Source of the DNA: Scenedesmus sp. ARA3 | Taxonomy: Eukaryota > Chlorophyta > Chlorophyceae > Sphaeropleales > Scenedesmaceae | Length of the DNA: 57,603 nt | Direction of reading: 5' to 3' | Assembly: GCA_004335835.1 (NCBI GenBank) | Contig: RWJK01001268.1 | Span: forward strand, 1 to 57,603 | Shown here: in pieces, positions 22,713 to 33,590 of the stretch | Position numbering within the stretch: position 1 is the stretch's first letter | How the letters are laid out: the number at the start of each line of letters is the position of its first letter | The notes under the pieces: generated by a model | Database searches by the model: none | What the model was told of the DNA's origin: nothing | The model's input: the letters and a program-made list of their open reading frames with translations, nothing else | Made by a program: the position numbers and the translations under genes

Positions 22713-23316
22713 TACCCTTTGTTGTTACAGTTGTTCCAACTTGACCCTTTGAAAGGGTTCCGCCTAGATGCCTGATAATGCAGCCAGAGCAGAGTGCTGC
22801 CAGCATCTTTGATTACGTGGACAGACGCAGATCATATGGCTTCACATGCTGCCACACCCACTGTTAATCCAGCCCCAGCCAGAGGTCCCCTGATGTGCTG
22901 GCTACTGCTGCCGGGGATCTGCGAGACCCGTGCGTTGCTGTGTCAGTTGAGTTTGGTGTAGCTGCCGACCTTGCATAATAACAGAATGGCTGAGCTGAAG
23001 AGGCACAGCCACATACGCGTGCTGCAGGAGCGAGGGCTGTTGCGGCTTGTGCAGGCAGGTTGCGACGGTAGAGCGCGAGGATGATCACCTGTAAATCAAT
23101 GGCCATGCTGCGTTCAGCCTGATGTCGGAATAGCAGCCAGCTGGACCTTTGTTACATTCGTTTCGGCGCCTGCTTATTGCAACTGGCACAGCCCAATGCA
23201 TGCCACTCGGCAGTGGTGGTGCTGCACTCGTACTTGGCTCGCTGCACCGCCAGCCGAGTGACATTGCCAGGAGGGAGCTGCTGCTTCCTCGCACCACAAC
23301 CTTGCAATCGAAATAC

Positions 23317-23321
23317 TTACA
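23317..23321 (-). other. TGTAA poly(A) signal candidate (exonuclease gene)
   Basis: TTACA on the plus strand, 70 bases past the minus-strand stop at 23391-23393. Confidence 0.5.
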
Positions 23322-23390
23322 TGCTGATCTTGACAAGTGAATTCATCTCACCCGGCCGTGTAACTAGCTCTCATAGAGCTGCTTCCCCTG

Positions 23391-23588
23391 CTACGTCTGC
23401 TGCGCTGTGGCTGCTGCCCCGCCCGACGAGCACAGCAGCCGCCGAACACAGCCGCAGCCGCTGCATTGTCCCCAACCCGGCTGGTGCTTTGACTTTGTGC
23501 AGTGTCCCAGGTAAGGCCGTAAGTCCTGGAACTTGTTGCCGCAGCTGCATACGTAGCGGCTGGCGCTGCTGCCGCCACCTGCACTGGG

Positions 23589-23620
<32 letters not shown>

Positions 23621-25145
23621 GGTTGTGGTTGCACACGTTGCATGGCGTGGGTGTGGAGTGCCACAGCCGCAATTTCCTGAACACCTCACCAGCTACCAGC
23701 ACGTCTAGCGCTGCGTACTCGATCTGTAGGAGCGACAGAGACAGCGGGAGCATGTGCCTGTCAGTGCACAAGTATGCAGCCTGCACATGTCGAGCAGCAT
23801 GACAGCACGCAACAGCCGGTGCGTGCATGCCGCTGCATCCTGACACACATGTACAGCCGCAGCCCATAAACAAAAAATACATCAGCGTTGCCGTACACTG
23901 CCAGCAGTCTGTCTCATGCATGCAGCGCCAGCACGCACACCATCTGTCCTTTCTTACCTGCTGTGGTGTCAGGTGCGGCGCCTCCCAGTTGCTCATGCTG
24001 ACCTTTCTGGCCTTGGGCACTGCCAGGCGCAGCACGCGCCCTGCCAGGCTCGCCAACCCCAGCTCGCAGTACTCCAAGCTCCGCGCCACTGCCTGCAGGT
24101 CCACCAAGCGCCCAAAGTCCCTGCAGCCAGTGCCGAAGGTGCGCTGCATCTTGCCCTCATCGCCCGCGGCCCACCCAAAACCCAGCAGCAAGACGGAAGG
24201 GTCTTGCAGGAAGGCCCTGAGCGCGGCCGGCAGCTCCTTGGGCAGCCCCTGGGTGCCCACGATGCGGCAGGTGCGGATGAGCACTGCCACGCGGCTGCTG
24301 GCCAGCTGCACCATTGCAACAGGATTGGAGCGGCCTTTGGCAAACTCAGGCCGCCATTCCAGGTCGATGGCGATGACAGGGTCCTGCATGCTGGCTCTGA
24401 GCGTCTGCAGCGCACTGCTGAGGTGGGCGGCGTCCTCGACAAGCAGCACCTGCGGTGGTTTGCAGCCGCACAGGGAGCAGCGGCAGGGAGACAGCGGATT
24501 GGGGCACGGCGGATGCAGGGCTACACTAGATTGCTTGCAGGTTTGCACAGGCAATGGCGAGAATTACACTTCAGCTGCAGGGCAACTGTTGGACAGCACA
24601 GAGGATGTGCCGCTTTGTTGCAAGCAGCATGCCAGCCTCACCTGCAGCCCGCCTGGCGCATCGATGGACTCATAGCCAGGAGCCAACCTGACTCTGGGCA
24701 GCGTGCTCAACTCAGCTTTGAGCAGCAGCTCCGCCACACCGACATGCGGCACCTGTAACTGCAGGCCAGGCACGTCAAGCATAACGGGCTGTGTGTGCCA
24801 GCCGCATACATGCACAGCAGAGAGCATGAATGCATGCTGGTTGCTTCGGGCTCAGCACATTCCCAGCCCAACGCCCCATTTAAATGCCGAGATCTTCCTG
24901 CAGCTTCGACCGACTTTAGTAGACGAGAATAGAGGACAGGCGCTGGGCTGTACTGTAGTTGCTTGGTGAAGGCGGCTGCCATCTGCAGGCTGACCTTTTC
25001 TACCCAAACACGCACCTGTGTATGGCACCAGCCGCGTGCATGCTTGCAGCTGCAGTCAGCTGTACATGCTGCGACTCGAACGAACTGCGGCGCCAGCGCG
25101 CCTGCAGCGGATGAGCCATGGGCGCCGACAGCGGCAGCACCGGTA

Positions 25146-25190
<45 letters not shown>

Positions 25191-25348
25191 GTATGCTGCA
25201 CCTGCGGCAGGTAGCGCTGCTGCGCAAGCTGTTTCATCTCCTGGTGCTGCCTCTGCGAGCGCTGCAGCACACGTACAGCTTCACTAGCTGCTGTTTCTGC
25301 TGATGCTACAGATCCAGCATCCCGAAAGTGGCTAGTAACAGGGGTGGC
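23391..25348 (-). CDS. DEDDy 3'-5' exonuclease with Cys/His-rich tail (5' end unresolved)
   Basis: Minus-strand exons 25348-25016, 24788-24642, 24449-23958 and 23723-23391 all join in phase 0 and give 434 residues from the first acceptor. The exon upstream of 25348 was not identified. The third exon holds the ribonuclease-D/WRN/mut-7-like exonuclease fold: exo I AIDLEW (Asp and Glu near residues 189 and 191 of the partial model); LLLGFGWAAGDEGKM at the exo II place; and, across the last intron, SNWEAPHLTPQQ joined to IEYAALDVL, with the exo III Tyr and Asp near 327 and 331. Such enzymes remove nucleotides from RNA or DNA 3' ends with two metal ions. The tail has CNVC, YVCSCGNKF and GHCTKSKH, a plausible zinc-binding unit after a Ser run. 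The first exon carries a 14-Gln run. The last intron (23957-23724) happens to be open in frame, so an unspliced reading looks like one long frame. The substrate is unknown. Confidence 0.85.
25148..25189 (-). repeat. CAG tract coding 14 Gln
   Basis: (CTG)n on the plus strand; on the sense strand it is CAG in the Gln frame of the exonuclease gene's first visible exon. Confidence 0.85.
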
Positions 25349-25953
25349 CTGCAAAATTCATACTGTGCACAAGAATTCACAGAAGACAGTGCCTGAAAAC
25401 ACAGACTTCCACATGAAATGTCAGCAGCAGACCACAGTTTGCAACGGCCCCAAGACCAGCAAACAAAGCCCTGTGAATTCAGCAGCTTTTGCATGCACGC
25501 TCGGCCGTGCACCTGAGGACAGTCAACATCTGCTACCTTGAGCTGTCACTGACAGACCAGACCTTGGTTCAGGTCACCCGTGGCCAGTGTGCTGACGGTT
25601 TTCTGGCGAATAGCAAGAGATTGAACAATATAGTACATGGTGCTTTTCAACCTTTTTCGCCTAAGCAACCCCTTCGATCGCACCGCATTGTTCATTTATC
25701 AGAACACGCGTTCAGGCCCGAATCGCTGCGTTGTCTGTTCTGATCTCCAAGCTACAAGTGCTTTTTCGTACTAAAATTGTGATTGACTCTGTTTTTGCGG
25801 CGAGATACGTGCCTGAGCGCTCCTGGCCAGGTGGAGCAGCAGCTACTGCTGCTGTGTGTAACACTGCAGCACTGCTACTCTGGTATTTCCTGTAGTCAGC
25901 CACCAACAGCAATTAAGCAAGCAACTTTAACAAAACACTGAGGAGCAGCAGCC
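25349..25953. other. divergent promoter region, exonuclease/SAP18
   Basis: About 600 bases separate the first visible exonuclease exon (-) from the SAP18 start (+). It should hold the missing exonuclease 5' exon or UTR and both promoters. No clear first exon of the exonuclease was found in phase 0 with a strong donor. Confidence 0.5.
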
Positions 25954-27418
25954 ATGCGTGGGCCAGGGCCTGGGCCTGACTACTACCATGAGCGGCAGCG
26001 CGGCTATGGGGGGCCCAGGGGCGGGCCGTATGGGGGACCTCCCGGGCCTCGTGGAGGGTATGGGCCGCCTGGGCCATACGGCAACAGAGGAGGCCCTTTC
26101 ATGGGCCCACCAATGGGTGAGCCAGCAATGCGAGCCGCTGCGCTGAACAGGATGGCACCCCGCACTCAGGTTGCATGCCGCCAAATAGTATGCAGCACAG
26201 TATGTCATAGCAAGCTGGATCCAGGACACGAGGGAGAACTCGTGGGAGGATGTTCATGGCTGGCTGGTGCGCAAGAAAAACCTGTGGCGTTGTAGCATGG
26301 CAGGTCGCAGGTGGGCTGCAGTTGGTGCGCAACCTGCTGCTGCCGCTGCTGTCATCTCCTGCAGGCCCCCCGCAGCCGCAGCTACCGCCCACCATTCCAG
26401 TGGATCGGGAGAAGACGTGCCCTCTGCTGCTGAGGGTGTTCCCCAAGCTGGGCGGACACAACAGGTGCGCACAGACGAGGCATTAGCTGCATAGCTCAGG
26501 ACAGCAGACGGGCATGTAGCAGCGACAGTTATCAGCAGTAGTGCAGCTTGCAGCGCAACTGCGGCGAGCGCGAGGTGTGCCCCTCAACCTGCTCCTCTCT
26601 GCACCAAGCTGTTGCCTGCAGCGCCCATCGCTCACTGGCAGCAGCACACAGCTGCCATGCTGCCTGATCCCCTGCCTGCCGCCACTCAAATGCTGCTGCT
26701 GCTGCCCCTGCCGCCAGGCTGGAGGCATACGCCAAGCGTGGCGCGGAGCCCCCCGGGGAGGTGGCTGTGTACACCTGGCCTGACGCCACGCTGCGGGAGC
26801 TGGCGGAGCTGGTGCGGGAGGTGCGCCCCGACGCGCGGCGCAAGTGAGTGCGGCACAGGGGGGCGTTGGGGTTGGGTTGACGCGGGTGTGCGCAGCAGCA
26901 GGAGGACGGGGTCGCTATACCAGGTTTGGACCAGACATGGCTGTGCGATTGATATATTTGCTCACGTGCCATGCAGCATGGCCAGTGTGGGGGGTGCTTC
27001 TGCGAAGGCGCAGCCAGTGGGCTTATGTAGTGTGCACATGTCTTTACTGTGGCAGCACATGCGTGTGTTCAGCTGGCAAGAGGGGACGCTGGGACCAGCA
27101 GGCACCAGCGTGCTAGCATCCTGCAGTCATTGCTCAAGCAGCAGGCAACATGCCTACAGCGATGCTGCCAGCTGGTGCGTGTATGGCTGAAGTACGCTGC
27201 TGACGCATGGTGCTGCCGCTGCCTGTTCACGGATCCTTTGCAGCAACGTGCGGCTGTCGTTTGCGTTTGTGTACCCGGACCGGCGCGGCGTGAGCGTGAT
27301 GAAGCAGGTGGGGGAGGTGTGGAGCGACGCACGCCGCGGCAGCACGCCCGATGACGACAAGTCGCTGCAGCAGCTGCAGTTCCAGACAGGCGACTTCCTG
27401 GACGTGGCCATACTGTGA
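25954..27418 (+). CDS. SAP18: SAP18, Sin3/ASAP complex subunit
   Basis: SAP18 is a small ubiquitin-fold protein of the Sin3-histone deacetylase complex and of the ASAP/PSAP splicing and exon-junction complexes in the nucleus. Exons 25954-26116, 26365-26464, 26718-26843 and 27244-27418 join in phase and give 187 residues. The conserved core begins at VDREKTCPLLLRVFPKLGGH and continues AEPPGEVAVYTWPDATLREL, VREVRPDARR, LSFAFVYPDRRG and ends LQFQTGDFLDVAIL, matching the family from VDREKTCP to the QxGDxLDIAI end. The first exon's donor is GTGAGC at 26117; a later GTTGCA site at 26170 breaks the phase. The first roughly 60 residues are Gly/Pro/Arg-rich (GYGGPRGGPYGGPPGPRGGY), longer than in animals and similar in style to RGG regions. 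The gene is head-to-head with the exonuclease. Confidence 0.96.
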
Positions 27419-28459
27419 GGCGCGGGTGGGGCATGGCGCTGGCAGGCAGAGGTGTGGCGAGCCAGTGGTGGGGGCTGCAGCTGCAACACAGCCAAGTGTG
27501 CAGCCAGCTTTGCAGAGCGTGCGTTACAGTAGCTACTGCTGTTGACATCGTGACAGTCAGGCACCCGCCTGCATGGTGGCTGGTGCAGGCGTCCAGCAGA
27601 CTCAAACAGGCAGTTGCAGCTGCTTGTGGTTGTGCGGTAGTGTGGTTGAACGTGGGTACCCTGTGCAATGTACTGGTGCACCCTGCACTGCACAGAGGCA
27701 GCACTGTTCAAAACACACAGTGCACACCCGACAGCAGCCTGGCGTCTGGTGTCTGCAGTGCCAGATCACGGCGCATCATTCAGGGTTAGATGCAAGTTTG
27801 CGTCACACCAGGCGGGTTGTCAGGATTTGCTCTTTGATCCCAGCACCTGCATGTTCATTTCACGACCAGTGGCCACCATGATTACATGGGTTCCCCACAG
27901 CTGCAAGCTGGTTGTGTAGCAGCTCTACTTGGGACCACCCTGGTGTGCTGGTGTTCAGCGGTACCTCAATTGTGTACCGCCTAGCACACATAACGATGCA
28001 GTGGTTTGTGCTCGTCTGCAGCTTCAGACAAATTGAAGTTTGGGTGTGTGATGAGTGGGGTTGTGCTGTGGAGTGGTGAATCCCTAGGAAAGAGACGATT
28101 TGAGGGAGCTCTCTTGGAGCAGCTTCTCTCACTCACTTCCGGCGCCGCGATCGGAGAGGGCGGTTGGGCTGATGTGTAACAATACGTGTATTTCCACGCT
28201 TCCGAGAAAAGTTGGTCCAGAGCTTGAGCGAACAGTAGAGTTGGCACCCATCACGTGCTTGCTGCGATACTTGCACCTCGCAGACGTCAGCCGGCAACAG
28301 AGCACGCCGTCTCGCTTCCATCGGACCAACAAAAGGTACTTAAAAGGAGTTGTTGTCGGCTCAGCAACACTTCTTGGGTCGGGTTGACCCAGGTCGAACT
28401 GCGACAAGTCAATTTGTTGCACGAAACCAGCATTTGCTCAGCTTAAACCTTCATTAAAG
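27419..28459. other. intergenic: SAP18 3' UTR and RETICULATA promoter
   Basis: No gene seen. It contains the SAP18 poly(A) candidate at 28175 and the upstream region of the next plus-strand gene. Confidence 0.5.
28175..28179 (+). other. TGTAA poly(A) signal candidate (SAP18)
   Basis: First clear plus-strand TGTAA after the SAP18 stop, about 760 bases downstream. Confidence 0.4.
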
Positions 28460-31400
28460 ATGCGTCTGCAAGGCAGGCTGCAGCGCTCTGGCTGTGCTGG
28501 CGCACAGCTGCCAGCAAGGCCCCTCAGGTGCTCAGTGCGGCCGATCGCAGCACGCCAGCAGGTACGTTCTTGGTGTCGGCCATATTGTTCTTGTGAGGAA
28601 TGATCTGCGTAGCATACTGTCGTGCAGCTGGCACAGCTGTGTCAGCAACAGCAGCAGAAGCCCTACCTGGCCTGACCCTAGTCCTAACCCCCGTCATTGT
28701 GCCTGCAGCTTGCACTTCGCGTCACGTGCAGAGCATCAGCAGATCAGCCTTCAAGCAGCAGCTCGGAAGCAGACGCCCCCAGCCAGCCACTGCCGCGCCT
28801 GCCACTGGCACCGCAGCCAAACAGCTTGCAGCAGCAACCCCTGCAGCAGCAGCAGTGGAGGTTGCACAGCACACCCGAAGCAGCAGCAGGAGGAGGAGGC
28901 AGTTCTGGAAGTGGCAGCTCTGGCGGTGGTGGTGGCGGGGGCGGTGGTGGTGGTGGTGATGACAACAATGATGATGAGGACGAGCTGCTGGACCTGCAGC
29001 AGGTGAGCAGAGGCAGCGGCCACACTCGCTCTGCGGCTTCACTAGCTCAGCGGCACCAGCAGCACCTCCAGCTGCAGCAACAGCAGCAACACTGGCAGCA
29101 GCACCAACAACAGGCTCAGTTGTTGTGGGTCTCAGCTAAGAGGACGTTGCTGGCGCTGCGCTAAGCTACATTCCACTGTCTGCTGCGCCGTACACGTCGT
29201 CACTGCAGTCACACCCAGGTAGCAGCAAGTGCCCTCTGTTACTCAAAACAGTGACAATCACAAACCCAGCCTAGCCTACCACTTGCTGCCTGTTTTGCTG
29301 CTTGCCCGCTCCTGTGTTCCTGCTGCCAGGCCGAGGCGGCTGCAGCGGCAGCCAAGGTGCAGCTGCCTGCGGACATGGTGCAGACAGCCAAGAGCTTCGG
29401 CATCCGCAGCACAGCACTCTCCAAGTACATCAGCCTGCAGGTGAGGCGGCAGCAGCAGCCAGCAGCAGCAGCAGCCAGCAGCAGCACAGGCAGCAAGCGT
29501 GAGGGGTCGGCTGCCTGCCTGTTTATGCTTGCTGCGCTGTGCTGCTGCCTCATGCTCCTCTTGCAGCTGCTGTGCTGGCTGCTGCGTGCCTTACACTCAC
29601 GTGCGGCAGCAGCCACCCCTTGCAGCTCCTGGCCCACCTGCCTACGTTGCTGTGCGTGTAACCTCACTGCCTGCTGCTGTGCTGCCTGTGTGCAGGCTGT
29701 GCCACCGTGGCGGAGGTGCGCAAGCGCGGTGATGAGTTCTGGGCGGAGTTTGAGTTCTACCTGAGCGACCTGCTCGTGGGTGAGTGGCGGCAGTGCAGCA
29801 ATGCGCTGGGCAGGCAAGGGCGGCAGGGGCAAGTGCCTGCAGAGTCTGCCTGTATTCAGTGGCAGCGACGGCAAAGTAAACCCGCTTGCTTTCGCAGCTG
29901 GAAGATGAATTGCTGCAGCACACGTCTCCGGCCTGTTGTTGCAGCCTTTCCTACGCCCCACCCGCCTATCCCTGGCCGCTCACCTTGCCGCTGCCACTCC
30001 GCCTCTGCCCCTACCCCTGCCCCCACCTCCCACCACCTCTTTGCCTCCCGCAGGCTGCGTGTTGGATGTGGTGCTGGTGTCGCTGATGGCGCCGCGTGCA
30101 GTGCTGGGCGGCAAGGCGGCAGCGCTGGGCCAGAGCGCACTGCAGCGCTGGCTGGCAGGCATCCCCTCCGCAGCACTGGAGGCCAGCGTGAAGGGTGAGT
30201 TCGGCTGGTAGCGCACGGAAGCAGCAGTGGAAGCAGGGCCAGCAGGGCCAGGCAGCCAGATGCCATGTGTCAGCTGCTTTTGATGTTGAAATTGCAGGAG
30301 ACAGCACTGCTTCATAAAGCAGCGCGTGCGCTGCCTTGTTGCCAACTCTGTGCACGTGCCTGCTGCATCACCTTGGTCACCAACCCTGCTCCGTTGCCGC
30401 CCTGCCTGCTGCTGTGCTCCTTGCCCCCTTGCTGCTGGCCAGGTGTGAAGCAGTACAGCGTTGGCAGCCGCTTTGCGTGCCTGGGTGTGAAGTTCCTGGA
30501 GTACAGCCTGGCTGGCATCACCTGCGGCTTCATCGGGCAGGGCCTGGCCAACAGCCTCATGCTGCTCAAGTGAGTGGCCAGCATGCTGTGGCCAGCAGCA
30601 GCAGCAGTAGCTGGAGCGTTCACATTGCGCGTGTTGCAAGACTGGAGCTGCAGCTGTTGACTGTCATTGATAACCCCGCTACAACTTGTGCAAGCACAGC
30701 AGCTCAGAATGCGGCATTCCCTTTCACCTTCTGCCTGCTGGGCTGTGCTGTGGTGAGCTCGCCTCTCCTCCTCCCCACCTGCTTACGCCNNNNNNNNNNN
30801 NNNNNNNNNNNNNNNNNNNNNNNNNNNNNNNNCACCCACCCCCTCCTTTTCCCTGTGCAGGCGTAAGATCCACGGCGAGAGCGAGAATGATGTGGCGGTG
30901 CCGCCGCTGTTCAAGACGGCGCTGGTGTGGGGCCTGTTCATGGGCGTGTCCAGCAACCTGCGCTACCAGGTGCGCCGGCAGGGGCAGGCGGTTAGAGCGG
31001 CGCCAGGTCGCAGGGCCTATACTGCTGTACGCAATTGTAGGTTGGATGTGCTGCCAAGCTAGTTTGTACCAGCACAGCACAGCACCCGTCATCCCTCCAT
31101 GCTGTGCTGTACTTCTCTTCACACCATGTGCGACAACAGCATATACTTTGCTGTGCGTGCTCGTCTGTGCCTCGCATCATGCTGCTCTTCCTGCCCTGCT
31201 GCTGCAATCTGCCTGTCCCACCTTTTTTCACATTCATCCTGCTTTTCCTCAGGCGGTGTTTGGCCTGGAGCGTGCCGTGGATATGACCATTGCAGCGCGC
31301 GTGCCCGCTGTCGCGTACGCCACCACCGTGGCCATCCGCTTCGTGAACAACGTCATCGGTGAGCGGCAGCAGCAGCAGCAGCAGCAGTTGTGGGGGTAGC

Positions 31401-31754
31401 AGCAGACACGCCGGCAGCAGCAGACGCGCAAGCAGCAGCTCTGCTGCGTGCTGCTGCGTGCGGCTCCTAGCTGCTGCCTGCTTGCAGCACTCTGGTGGTT
31501 GGCTCAGCATGAACGCCTGGCAGCCGCCATGCTGCTAACTTGTTGCTGTGCATGAGATTGTGCACCGGCTGCGCGAGACGCGGGACTCAGCTGCAAGACA
31601 GCAGGAGAGAGATACACAGCAGCAGCAGCCGCATGAGCGTTTGGTGACATGTATGTGCTGAAGCTGCATGTGTGTTTGCTTGCCGCTGTGGCTGCTGCTG
31701 CCCGCAGGTGGGGAGAACTTCATCGACATGGCCCGCTGGGCAGGCGTGCAGTAG
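28460..31754 (+). CDS. RE: RETICULATA / RETICULATA-RELATED (DUF3411) plastid membrane protein
   Basis: The family sits in the chloroplast envelope and affects leaf and plastid development in plants; its molecular activity is not settled. Exons: 28460-28561, 28709-29002, 29330-29440, 29696-29779, 30054-30194, 30443-30569, 30861-30969, 31253-31358 and 31708-31754 (stop TAG). The N-terminus (MRLQGRLQRSGCAGAQLPAR, then Arg/Ser-rich) fits a transit peptide and is followed by Gln-, Gly- and Asp-rich spacers. Family signatures in order: LPADMVQTAKSFGIRSTALS; CATVAEVRKRGDEFWAEFEF; YLSDLLVGCVLDVVLVSLMA; FLEYSLAGITCGFIGQGLAN; VPPLFKTALVWGLFMGVSSN; FGLERAVD; AIRFVNNVIGGENFIDMARW; and the terminal AGVQ. 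Between exons 3 and 4 the phase does not close (0 into 2), and about 40 residues present in plant homologues, including a LADPSFLFK-type block, cannot be found, so an exon seems to be missing. All other junctions close. A run of N lies in intron 6. Confidence 0.9.
30790..30832. other. assembly gap, 43 N
   Basis: The gap falls in the RETICULATA intron between exons 6 and 7 (30570-30860). The exons on both sides join in phase, so no coding sequence need be lost here. Confidence 0.98.
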
Positions 31755-32011
31755 CCGCAGCCAGCAAAGCAACAAACAGCATGTGGCAGTTGGCTATTGC
31801 GGGGGGCAGTACAGCAGTGGGCAGGCAGGGCTGCACCACACTGCAGTACAGCACGCCTGCTTGACCGGGGAGCTGGCGCATGGCATGCCGTGTGGGCGGC
31901 AGGGGCATGAGGCTGTTCTGGGCATCATGCACGTGTGAGCAGTGTGGCGGCGTGCCTTGAGGCTCTCGCGCATCGCATGCCTCGAATAGCTCCTGCTGTC
32001 GAGCATCTGTG

Positions 32012-32016
32012 TGTAA
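32012..32016 (+). other. TGTAA poly(A) signal (RETICULATA gene)
   Basis: About 260 bases after the TAG stop at 31752-31754. Confidence 0.6.
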
Positions 32017-32660
32017 GGAGCAGAGGTTGGGCGGTATGACACCGCAGCAGCGGCAGCAGCTGTGCTTGGCTTGAATTTGGACTGATGGCATGATGACGCA
32101 TGCTGTGCAGCCGTGGTACCACAGCAAGGGGTGGTGTGAGGTTCAGCTTGGCTTAGCAGTTGCGGTCTGCACACTCTCACGCAGGGTGGCATGGTCTGTT
32201 CTGGTCAGCAGTCCTGCGCCGTGCAGGACTGCTTGACGTGCTCTGAGAGGTGTCGCAACGGCAGAGCCTGCAGCGTGGATGTGTGTTTGGCTGGCTGGGT
32301 TTGTCGGCGGCTCCATGGCGTTGTGGTTTAGAGCTTATCCGTTAGTAGTGTTGGCAGTGAGCTGGTGCTGCACTGTCTTGGTTCTGGGCTGTGTGTTCAC
32401 TGGGTTCTGATAGAGGGACTGCAGCAAGACATCAGCTGGTTGATGCAGGGAAGTTCATCATCAAGAGCGGGGTTGAGACCAGCTAGGGTCTTAATGGGGA
32501 CGTGGCGGTGATGGCTTATCCGTAGTCGTTCAAGAAGCGCCCCGGGCGCATGTTACATGAATGATTCATTTAACAGTCGTGGCTCTGGCATGACCCTGCG
32601 AGTACTTTTGGGGTGGGTCATCAATTGGATATCCAGTTGGTACACTACAACTTATGAGGA

Positions 32661-32665
32661 TTACA
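32661..32665 (-). other. TGTAA poly(A) signal candidate (transporter gene)
   Basis: TTACA on the plus strand, about 830 bases past the minus-strand stop at 33494. A second candidate is at 32553-32557. Confidence 0.4.
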
Positions 32666-33068
32666 ACTCTTGGAGAGATTGTACTTATGTATGGGCCCTG
32701 GCACCATCTAAGTGCATGGTGTGCCTTAGTAAGCACTGTAGAACAACCACAGGTCTGAGACCGTAAACTGAACATCTTGAAAAATGAACCATACAACAGC
32801 ATCGCCAAAGTTCTCTTGTAGAGAGTTCGTTGTGTAAAGGGGTTGCCTGCTCACTGAGCATGGCATCAGACGCACTTGCATGACCTGGAGGTTTCAATAG
32901 ATCAGGAGCCCACAACAGGCATTTTGTACAGGTATTTGGGCCCAGGCGGGCTTGCATCCAGTCCACACCAATGGAGTATTAGTCAACCACCAGAAAAACA
33001 CTGTCAGCAGTGGGTATCTTGATGCTGTACTGACTCAGCCGTCTCCACCATAGCAGCGGCAGCGGCGG

Positions 33069-33590
33069 CGATCGCCACTATAGCAGCAGCAGACGCAGAC
33101 GCTACTCATTCCCAGCCATTAAGAGAAAACCCCAAAAGTCAAAATTGGCGCAGCTGCATCACTGCGGCACGCTGCTATCTTTGAGCTGCCCACCCTGCCT
33201 TGCCTCCACAACCAGCTCACCCTCCCACGACACTCCCAGGCATTCTTCTGGATGAACATCCAAGAAACCAACAGTGACAGAACTGAATCACTGCGGCCTG
33301 CAGCTGCGCCTCACCCTGCACCCCCCCGCCCCGCATCCACCACCAGCCCACCCTCCCCCGACACCGCCAGCAGCAGCCATCACAGCCATAGCAGCAGCTG
33401 TAGCCATTATCGCCATAGCAGCAGCAGCCGTAGCTGCCACTCACCCCTGCCTCTCGATGAATCCCCCCTAACACCAAAATTGGCGCAGCCGCATCACTGC
33501 GGCACGCTGCTGTCCTTGAGCTGCGCCTCACCCTGCACCCCAGCATCCACCACCAGCTCATCGCCCGGCACCACCACCGGCAGCTGCAGC
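33069..33590. repeat. diverged tandem copies of the transporter gene's 3' end
   Basis: The segment around 33140-33232 (CAAAATTGGCGCAG, then GCATCACTGCGGCACGCTGC) matches 33475-33570 with few changes, offset by about 340 bases. The flanking CGCCATAGCAGCAGCAG-like block at 33069 and 33411 is duplicated with it. A third, poorer copy is at 33285-33365. The 33475-33590 copy holds the real stop codon; the 33140 copy still encodes the same last residues (QLKDSSVPQ and stop) on the minus strand. Confidence 0.8.

Larger units (their letters stand above)
22507..23390. other. intergenic region between convergent genes
   Basis: This holds the 3' ends of PGAP1 (+) and the exonuclease gene (-). It contains a plus-strand TGTAA at 22708, minus-strand TGTAA candidates at 22725-22729, 23152-23156 and 23317-23321, and two palindromes at 22682-22697 and 22744-22758. 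I saw no coding sequence. Confidence 0.6.
31755..33493. other. intergenic between convergent genes
   Basis: This holds the 3' UTR of the RETICULATA gene (TGTAA at 32012) and that of the minus-strand transporter gene (TTACA on the plus strand at 32553-32557 and 32661-32665). The part from 33069 to 33493 is built of diverged copies of the transporter's last coding bases and following DNA. No independent gene seen. Confidence 0.6.

Noticed and set aside
23724..23957. Reading the exonuclease through this interval as coding
   Set aside because: The interval is open by chance, but it is bounded by CAG|GTAAGA and CTACAG on the minus strand, and removing it joins the conserved SNWE..LTPQQ and IEYAALD blocks directly.
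26117..26169. SAP18 exon 1 extending to the GTTGCA site at 26170
   Set aside because: It breaks phase with exon 2 at 26365, whereas the consensus GTGAGC at 26117 joins in frame to the conserved core.
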